Assembly (NCBI GenBank): GCA_026387555.1
Contig: JAPLLM010000018.1
Location: 1 to 10,857, forward strand
Length of the DNA: 10,857 bases
Source of the DNA: Candidatus Omnitrophota bacterium
GTDB lineage: Bacteria; Omnitrophota; Gorgyraeia; Gygaellales; Profunditerraquicolaceae
Reading direction: 5' to 3'
Made by a program: the position numbers and the translations under genes. The stretch's first letter is position 1. Every line of letters starts with the position of its first letter. The notes under the pieces are model-generated. The model ran no database searches. It worked only from the letters and a program-made list of their open reading frames with translations, and was not told the origin of the DNA. Positions 6,145 to 10,857 of the stretch are shown here, piece by piece.

Positions 6145-7069
6145 GTATCTTAAAATACTCCACAGTGCGCTTAAGCCCTTCGGTAAAATCAACACGAGGC
6201 TTAAAACCCAAGAATTTCTTAGCCTGGGCTAAATTGGCTAACGTTTTGAAGACATCTCCGGGACGCTTATCCAAAAAAACAGGCTTAATAGACTTACCCA
6301 TTATTTTGTTCAATATCCTGGCTAGATCCAGCACCGAATAATCCCTGCCGGAAGCGACATTAAATACTTTTCCCGCGCAATTCTTCTGGGTAGCCAAGAT
6401 ATTCGCCTGCACTACGTTATCCACAAAAGTAAAATCGCGCGACTGCCTGCCGTTCCCGTAAATCGGAGGATTTTTATCGTGCATGATACTATGGATAAAT
6501 TTAGGTACAACTACCGCATATTCGTCATCCAAAGACTGGCGCGGGCCGAAGACGTTAAAATATCTTAACGCGACGCACTCTAAATCCCAATGACGGGTAA
6601 AGATCGCGCAATAATGTTCCCCGACGAGCTTAGTAAGGGCATAAGGCGAAATCGGCTGCGGTAGAAAACTTTCGCTTTCAGGGAATCTGCTGACATCGCC
6701 GTAAACCGAACTTGATGAAGCAAAAACAAAACGCTTCACTTTATTTACCGAAGCTGCATCGAGCATATTAAGCGTCCCGCCGATATTGACCGCGTTATAC
6801 TCCGCGGGGTTATGCATAGACTTTGGCACGCTTCTTAATGCCGCTTGATGCAAAACATAATCCATCCCCTCGCAGGCCTTAAGACAAACCTCTCCGGAGC
6901 GGATATCGCCGTTAATAAGTTCTATACGTTTGATTACCTTCTCAAGGTTCTCCGGCTTACCGCTTGAGAAATTATCCAGCACACGCACGGCATGCCCCTC
7001 ATCGACCAGCTTGTGCACAATATGCGATCCGATAAAACCTGCCCCACCGGTAACTAGGAATTTACTCAC
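6137..7069 (-). CDS. UDP-hexose / UDP-N-acetylhexosamine 4-epimerase (WbpP/TviC-like)
   Basis: A 310-residue extended SDR epimerase. It has the NAD-binding motif TGGAGFIGSH (7-16), SSSSVYGD (118-125), the catalytic pair Y143 and K147 (SPYALTK), and LRYFNVFGPRQ (168-178). The run VLHQAALRSVPKS at 72-84 closely resembles WbpP, the UDP-GlcNAc/GalNAc 4-epimerase, and TviC, the UDP-GlcNAcA 4-epimerase of Vi antigen. Placed directly after a WbpA-type dehydrogenase, it most likely makes UDP-GalNAc or UDP-GalNAcA, but UDP-glucose or UDP-glucuronate cannot be excluded. The start is GTG at 7069-7067, overlapping the upstream stop as GTGA, with AAAGGTGG at 7084-7077 as ribosome site. The gene ends inside the start of uxs. 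It is about 30 residues shorter than WbpP (about 341), mainly at the N-terminus. Confidence 0.87.
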   Translation of the reverse strand: MSKFLVTGGAGFIGSHIVHKLVDEGHAVRVLDNFSSGKPENLEKVIKRIELINGDIRSGEVCLKACEGMDYVLHQAALRSVPKSMHNPAEYNAVNIGGTLNMLDAASVNKVKRFVFASSSSVYGDVSRFPESESFLPQPISPYALTKLVGEHYCAIFTRHWDLECVALRYFNVFGPRQSLDDEYAVVVPKFIHSIMHDKNPPIYGNGRQSRDFTFVDNVVQANILATQKNCAGKVFNVASGRDYSVLDLARILNKIMGKSIKPVFLDKRPGDVFKTLANLAQAKKFLGFKPRVDFTEGLKRTVEYFKIHA

Positions 7070-8376
7070 AGCAAAACCACCTTTCTGGAAGATTTGCCTT
7101 TATAAACATTCCTGGTATCAAATATAACTCTGGCGTTTCTAAAGATCAGCCCATAATCAAGCTTAGAGTGATCAGTGGCGATTATCACGCAATCAAACCT
7201 GGCCAGTCCTTTCTTATTCAAAGATACGGATTCCAAATTTATTGAACCCAGCCTCAAATATGGTATCAGGGGGTCAAAATAAGAAACCTTGGCCTTGCGC
7301 CTTAAAAGTTCTTCGATTATATCCAAGCTCGGCGATTTGCGTAAATCCTTAGTGTCTTTTTTATAAGTAACCCCGACGACGAGTATCTTGGCTTTGTTTA
7401 ATTTAATACCTGCCGGTTTAAGGATCTGTTCGACCCGGCTTACAACATAGACAGGCATGCTTGAGATGACATCAGAAGCAAGCTTAACAAAACGCGTGCG
7501 AAAACCGGCATGCTTAGCTTTCCAATACAGATAAAGAGGATCCTTAGGAATGCAGTGGCCTCCCACTCCCGGCCCGGGGTAAAAAGGCATAAATCCAAAA
7601 GGCTTGGTGCTGGCAGCCTCTACTACCTCCCAAATATTGATCTTCATTTTATAAGCCATCATCGCCAACTCATCGATGAGGCCGATATTTACCAGCCGGA
7701 ATGTGTTCTCCAAAAGCTTAGTAAGCTCCGCGGCCCTGGCGGAAGAAACCACCACTACCTTATTGATTATGATCTTATAGACGAGCGCGGCTAATGCCGC
7801 CGCCTCTTTATTTATACCGCCCACGACTTTAGGGATCTTGCGTAAAGGATACCTTTGATTGCCCGGGTCTATCCTTTCCGGAGAAAAACTTAAGAAGAAA
7901 TCTTTTCCGTGCGTTAATCCCCCGGCCTCAAACAAGGGCAAGATCACTTCTTCGGTAGTCCCCGGATAAGTAGTGCTCTCCAAAATAACCAGAGACCCCT
8001 TCTTCAGATTCTTTGCGATTGCCCTTACTGCGTGTTTAATAAAAGAGATATCCGGAAGGTACTTTCTTTTCAAAGGTGTAGGTACGCAGATAATCACAAC
8101 ATCGGTATGCTTTAAGACCCCAAAATCCTGGGTAGCGTGGAATTTCCCCAAAATCATGGCGCTTCTTATGTCTTTTGAGGGAACATCGGTAATATATGAC
8201 CCCCGTTTTCTTAAGCGCTCTAACCTATCTTTATCCAAGTCTATTCCCGTGACCTTGATCCCGCGGCGCGCGAACTCTATCGCCAAAGGTAAGCCGACAT
8301 ATCCTAAGCCGACCACCGCGATCTTTATCTGTTTCTTCTCGATTTTTTTAGACAAATGAACAAAGTTTAAATTCAT
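7066..8376 (-). CDS. wbpA: UDP-N-acetyl-D-glucosamine 6-dehydrogenase (WbpA/TviB-like)
   Basis: A 436-residue member of the UDP-glucose/GDP-mannose dehydrogenase superfamily, in the WbpA subgroup. It should oxidise UDP-GlcNAc twice to UDP-GlcNAcA with NAD. Motifs: GLGYVGLP (23-30), ICVPTPL (96-102), ESTTYPGTTEEV (133-144), FSPERIDPGN (164-173), LLENTFRLVNIGL (221-233), and PFGFMPFYPGPGVGGHCIP (259-277), with catalytic C275. The FMPFYPGPG and SPERIDPGN forms separate this subgroup from UDP-glucose dehydrogenase, whose clear representative lies next door. The C-terminal domain starts near residue 330 (ILVVGVTYKKDTKDLRKSPS). The ATG at 8376-8374 follows the ugd stop by 4 bases, with AGGTAAG just upstream. 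A 16-residue basic N-terminal extension precedes the Rossmann fold. The exact hexosamine preference is inferred from motifs only. Confidence 0.9.
   Translation of the reverse strand: MNLNFVHLSKKIEKKQIKIAVVGLGYVGLPLAIEFARRGIKVTGIDLDKDRLERLRKRGSYITDVPSKDIRSAMILGKFHATQDFGVLKHTDVVIICVPTPLKRKYLPDISFIKHAVRAIAKNLKKGSLVILESTTYPGTTEEVILPLFEAGGLTHGKDFFLSFSPERIDPGNQRYPLRKIPKVVGGINKEAAALAALVYKIIINKVVVVSSARAAELTKLLENTFRLVNIGLIDELAMMAYKMKINIWEVVEAASTKPFGFMPFYPGPGVGGHCIPKDPLYLYWKAKHAGFRTRFVKLASDVISSMPVYVVSRVEQILKPAGIKLNKAKILVVGVTYKKDTKDLRKSPSLDIIEELLRRKAKVSYFDPLIPYLRLGSINLESVSLNKKGLARFDCVIIATDHSKLDYGLIFRNARVIFDTRNVYKGKSSRKVVLL
7077..7084 (-). promoter_or_regulatory. Ribosome binding site supporting the GTG start of the 4-epimerase
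   Basis: AAAGGTGG on the minus strand lies 7 bases before the GTG at 7069-7067 and within the last codons of the upstream dehydrogenase. It supports the GTG, for which no ATG alternative matches the family N-terminus. Confidence 0.7.
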
Positions 8377-8380
8377 GGGC

Positions 8381-9670
8381 TTACCTACCTATGCCGATAT
8401 AAGTAAAACCTAATTTTCTCAAAACCTGCGGGTTATAAATATTCCGGCCGTCGATAAGAAGCGGCCTCTTAACGAGCTTTCTAATCTTCCTGAAATCCAA
8501 ATCCTTAAACTCCGGCCATTCGGTAGCTACAATAATACAGTCGGCGTTACGCACCGCCCCATACGCGTCTTTACAAAATTCTACGCCCTTAAGCGCAGCC
8601 TTGGCCTTTTGCATAGCCTGAGGATCGTAAACCTTAAATTTCGCTCCCTCGGTGCGCAGCGATTCGATCAGATCTAAAGCCGGGGAGCTGCGTATATCGT
8701 CGGTATCCGGCTTAAAAGAAAGACCGAGCACCGAAATAACCTTACCCTTGACTATCCATAAAGCGTCTTTTATTTTACGTATGACAAAATTCTTCTGCTC
8801 CTCGTTTACATTTTTTGCTGCTTTTAAGATCCCAAAGTCATACCCTAATTTTTTCGAAATTGTAATAAAGGCGTCCAAATCTTTGGGAAAACATGAGCCG
8901 CCGTAGCCGATGCCCGCGTTTAGAAACGAGCTTCCGATTCTTTTGTCCAGTCCCATACCGCGGGCCACTTCCGCCACATCCGCGCCCACTAAATCGCACA
9001 CGCGCGAAACAGCGTTTATAAAAGAGATCTTGGTGGCCAAAAAAGAATTGGCGGCGTGCTTGATCAATTCCGCGGACTTGATGTCCGTTATCACCAAGGG
9101 GGCGTTAAGGGGTTCATATAATCTACTGAGCAATTCCTCGGCCTTCTTTGACTCCACCCCGATGACTATCCGGTCAGGATGCATAAAATCGCGTATAGCC
9201 GTCCCCTCTCTTAAAAACTCCGGGTTGGAAGCCACATCAAAAACGATTTTTTTCTTGATATAGGTAGCGATAGTATGTTTTACCCATTCTCCCGTTTCGA
9301 CAGGGACCGTGGATTTCTCCACGATCAAGCGGTATTCTTTCATATTAAGGGCGATATTGCGCGCCACATTCTCTATCCCGGTAAGATCCGCCTCTCCATT
9401 TTCAAGTGAAGGGGTTCCCACTGCGATAAAGATTACCTCGGAACCTTCCACCGCTTCTTTTATGCTGGAGGTAAACTTAAGCCTTTTCCGTCTTACATTA
9501 GCAGAGATTAATTCCTTAAGGCCGGGCTCATAAATAGGGACACGTCCCTTACTAAGTCCGGCTATCTTATCCCGGTCATTATCCACGCATATAACCTTGT
9601 TCCCTAATTGGGCCAATGCGGCCCCGGTGACTAACCCCACATATCCGCTGCCGATGATAGAAATATTCAA
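8381..9670 (-). CDS. ugd: UDP-glucose 6-dehydrogenase
   Basis: A 429-residue enzyme that oxidises UDP-glucose to UDP-glucuronate with two NAD. It starts directly with the Rossmann motif (MNISIIGSGYVGLVTG, G7-x-G9). Further motifs are AVGTPS (83-88), EKSTVPVETG (118-127), SNPEFLREG (148-156, E151), ELIKHAANSFLATKISFINA (201-220, K204 and N208), and GYGGSCFPKD (255-264), with catalytic C260 and D264. These match characterised UGDs well. The start codon is TTG at 9670-9668, which gives the normal family N-terminus; no ATG would. AGGGG lies 10 bases upstream. The lptD stop is 2 bases before it, so it is likely translated by coupling. Its product can feed the UXS at the end of the operon and also glucuronate-containing glycans. 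Confidence 0.95.
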   Translation of the reverse strand: MNISIIGSGYVGLVTGAALAQLGNKVICVDNDRDKIAGLSKGRVPIYEPGLKELISANVRRKRLKFTSSIKEAVEGSEVIFIAVGTPSLENGEADLTGIENVARNIALNMKEYRLIVEKSTVPVETGEWVKHTIATYIKKKIVFDVASNPEFLREGTAIRDFMHPDRIVIGVESKKAEELLSRLYEPLNAPLVITDIKSAELIKHAANSFLATKISFINAVSRVCDLVGADVAEVARGMGLDKRIGSSFLNAGIGYGGSCFPKDLDAFITISKKLGYDFGILKAAKNVNEEQKNFVIRKIKDALWIVKGKVISVLGLSFKPDTDDIRSSPALDLIESLRTEGAKFKVYDPQAMQKAKAALKGVEFCKDAYGAVRNADCIIVATEWPEFKDLDFRKIRKLVKRPLLIDGRNIYNPQVLRKLGFTYIGIGR

Positions 9671-9672
9671 AA

Positions 9673-10857
9673 TTACTGCGCCCCTGACTTAGGCCGGTGA
9701 TAAGTCTGATCAAATCCGAATTCATTTTCAGGGAAGGCCTTGATCCTGAAAACAAAATATATCCCGGAATTACCGTTCTTTTTATTATCTACCGTAAAAT
9801 CCATCTCCCAGCAATGCATATCGCGGGAAAGGGTGAATTGCTGCTCCAGAGCGCCTTTGGATACGCTCTCGCCGGAAGAACTATCCCAATAGTCCCTTAA
9901 ATTATATTTCTGATAGTAACCTATCTTCCATTTGGGGTTTAAACGCCAGGTAAGATTCCAGGTCAGTTCATTCCCTCCCATCCTCTCATAGCGCTGGCCG
10001 ACCCCGAAGGTCTTGTCTTTGACAATATCGAAGTCGATATTGTAATTTGCCTGGGAGAAATGATTATAGTTAGCGTAATCCGCATCCGTAGACACGCCGG
10101 AATGTTTATAGGTAGCATCCCCTTCTACGCGCATCCACGCATAAGGGATGATTTTCAGGTTAAAAATGACGTCTTGCAGGCTTCCGCCCAATTTTTCGCC
10201 GGAAACAATATTAGGTTTAAAATTGTAGGCGCTCGTTATCAGAAAATCCACGACATCCACGCTTACGCCATCACGCTTGGTCTGCAATTTGTTGGTCAAC
10301 CCTAATGTCGCGGAATTGCTGGAGGTCAAGGCATCGATCGAATCTATTTGCTTTAAATTACTCACCGGGATCGTGGGAGTGTGGCTGTAGGAATAACCTA
10401 TCGTAGGCGTGATTATGTGCCTTAGCTTGTCTATTTTCATATTTAATAAATTTGTCTTAACGTCAAAAATACGGTAAAACTTTGTGCTCGCATCCGCTCC
10501 GGCGGTGAATATTGTCCTCACGGGAAGGGCCTTGCCGTTAGCCCCTTTATCATAAGCAGTCTGGCGGCTCTGCGCAAAAGGAGTAAGCTGAACGAAGACT
10601 ACCCTAAGGGGCATGGAAAATTTATTAAGGGTATCGAATCTGGCGACAGTAAGGTCAGTATTGGTTGAGGGTACGCTCTGGTTAAAATTAGCCAAGGAGC
10701 TGGAATTCTCAAAATAGAGCGGAGTCTCCCCCAACTGCAAACTAGGCATAGAGTACTTCAGTTCAGGAAGTTTTTCTATCTGGTTAAACCAATGGTTAGT
10801 GCGGTCTTGAAATAACAGGTCCAAGCTGGAGTAAGAAAAGTTGTGGTGTATCTGAAC
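9673..10857 (-). CDS. lptD: LPS-assembly protein LptD (OstA), C-terminal barrel part, cut by window edge
   Basis: The frame is open from the right edge to the TAA at 9675-9673, giving the last 394 residues. The frame continues past the TTG at 10824, where a shorter frame could be read, so the true start lies outside the window. LptD forms the outer-membrane barrel that, with LptE, inserts LPS into the outer leaflet. Evidence for this family is the segment LPELKY...LYFENSSSLANF, an alternating hydrophobic/aromatic pattern typical of beta strands, and LRHIITPTIGYSYSHTP followed by a region rich in N and S and then the strands GVGQRYERMGGNELTWNLTW and SGIYFVFRIKAF. The periplasmic jellyroll domain is not in view. 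Two bases downstream, ugd begins. This fixes the organism as diderm with LPS or a related glycolipid. Residue-level function cannot be judged from the fragment. Confidence 0.83.
   Translation of the reverse strand, partial: VQIHHNFSYSSLDLLFQDRTNHWFNQIEKLPELKYSMPSLQLGETPLYFENSSSLANFNQSVPSTNTDLTVARFDTLNKFSMPLRVVFVQLTPFAQSRQTAYDKGANGKALPVRTIFTAGADASTKFYRIFDVKTNLLNMKIDKLRHIITPTIGYSYSHTPTIPVSNLKQIDSIDALTSSNSATLGLTNKLQTKRDGVSVDVVDFLITSAYNFKPNIVSGEKLGGSLQDVIFNLKIIPYAWMRVEGDATYKHSGVSTDADYANYNHFSQANYNIDFDIVKDKTFGVGQRYERMGGNELTWNLTWRLNPKWKIGYYQKYNLRDYWDSSSGESVSKGALEQQFTLSRDMHCWEMDFTVDNKKNGNSGIYFVFRIKAFPENEFGFDQTYHRPKSGAQ

Noticed and set aside
6145..6195. GTG start for uxs adding 17 residues
   Set aside because: The extension lies within the upstream gene and does not match the family; the ATG at 6144 leads directly into the Rossmann motif.
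10822..10824. TTG as the start of the lptD-like gene
   Set aside because: The frame stays open for 11 more codons to the window edge, and LptD proteins are much longer, so this is an internal codon.
1..10857. CRISPR arrays, tRNA or rRNA genes, insertion sequences, phage or defence genes
   Set aside because: None was seen on reading both strands. The window is filled almost end to end by recognisable housekeeping and envelope genes.

Overview
All ten protein genes in this window lie on the minus strand, so the region reads from right to left. It is gene-dense, with no stretch over 300 bases lacking a gene. The presence of LptD shows a diderm (Gram-negative type) cell with an LPS-like outer leaflet. 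The gene families and the moderate base composition suggest an uncultured diderm lineage such as Omnitrophota or another PVC-related group. That placement is inference; I could not run a phylogeny.

Right half (about 10857 to 5203): an envelope and nucleotide-sugar gene string. It starts with the C-terminal part of lptD (the LPS export barrel, cut by the window edge). Then come UDP-glucose 6-dehydrogenase (ugd), a WbpA-type UDP-N-acetylglucosamine 6-dehydrogenase, a WbpP/TviC-type UDP-hexose 4-epimerase, and a UDP-glucuronate decarboxylase (UXS). Gaps are 2 and 4 bases and overlaps are 4 and 8 bases, so this looks like one translationally coupled operon. Together the four enzymes could supply UDP-GlcA, UDP-xylose, UDP-GlcNAcA and UDP-GalNAcA for surface polysaccharide or LPS. 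No glycosyltransferase is visible in the window.

Boundary (5104 to 5202): a 99-base intergenic region with a near-consensus sigma-70 promoter (TTGACA, 17-base spacer, TATACT). A 12-base perfect palindrome lies just upstream of its -35 box.

Left half (5103 to 1): a macromolecular-synthesis-type operon. It encodes a CvpA-family membrane protein, a NIF3/DUF34 metal protein, DNA primase (dnaG), the primary sigma factor (rpoD), and the N-terminus of a GAF-domain signalling protein cut by the window edge. Gaps are 15 bases or less, and cvpA and nif3 overlap as TAATG. The unit joins replication priming and housekeeping transcription, as in the rpsU-dnaG-rpoD operon of E. coli and the dnaG-sigA neighbourhood of Bacillus.

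Three start sites were set from the sequence rather than from the longest open frame: cvpA at 5103, uxs at 6144, and lptD treated as open to the window edge. The window is mostly well-understood housekeeping and envelope biosynthesis. I found no convincing evidence for an undescribed system; the findings concern regulation, gene coupling and pathway logic.
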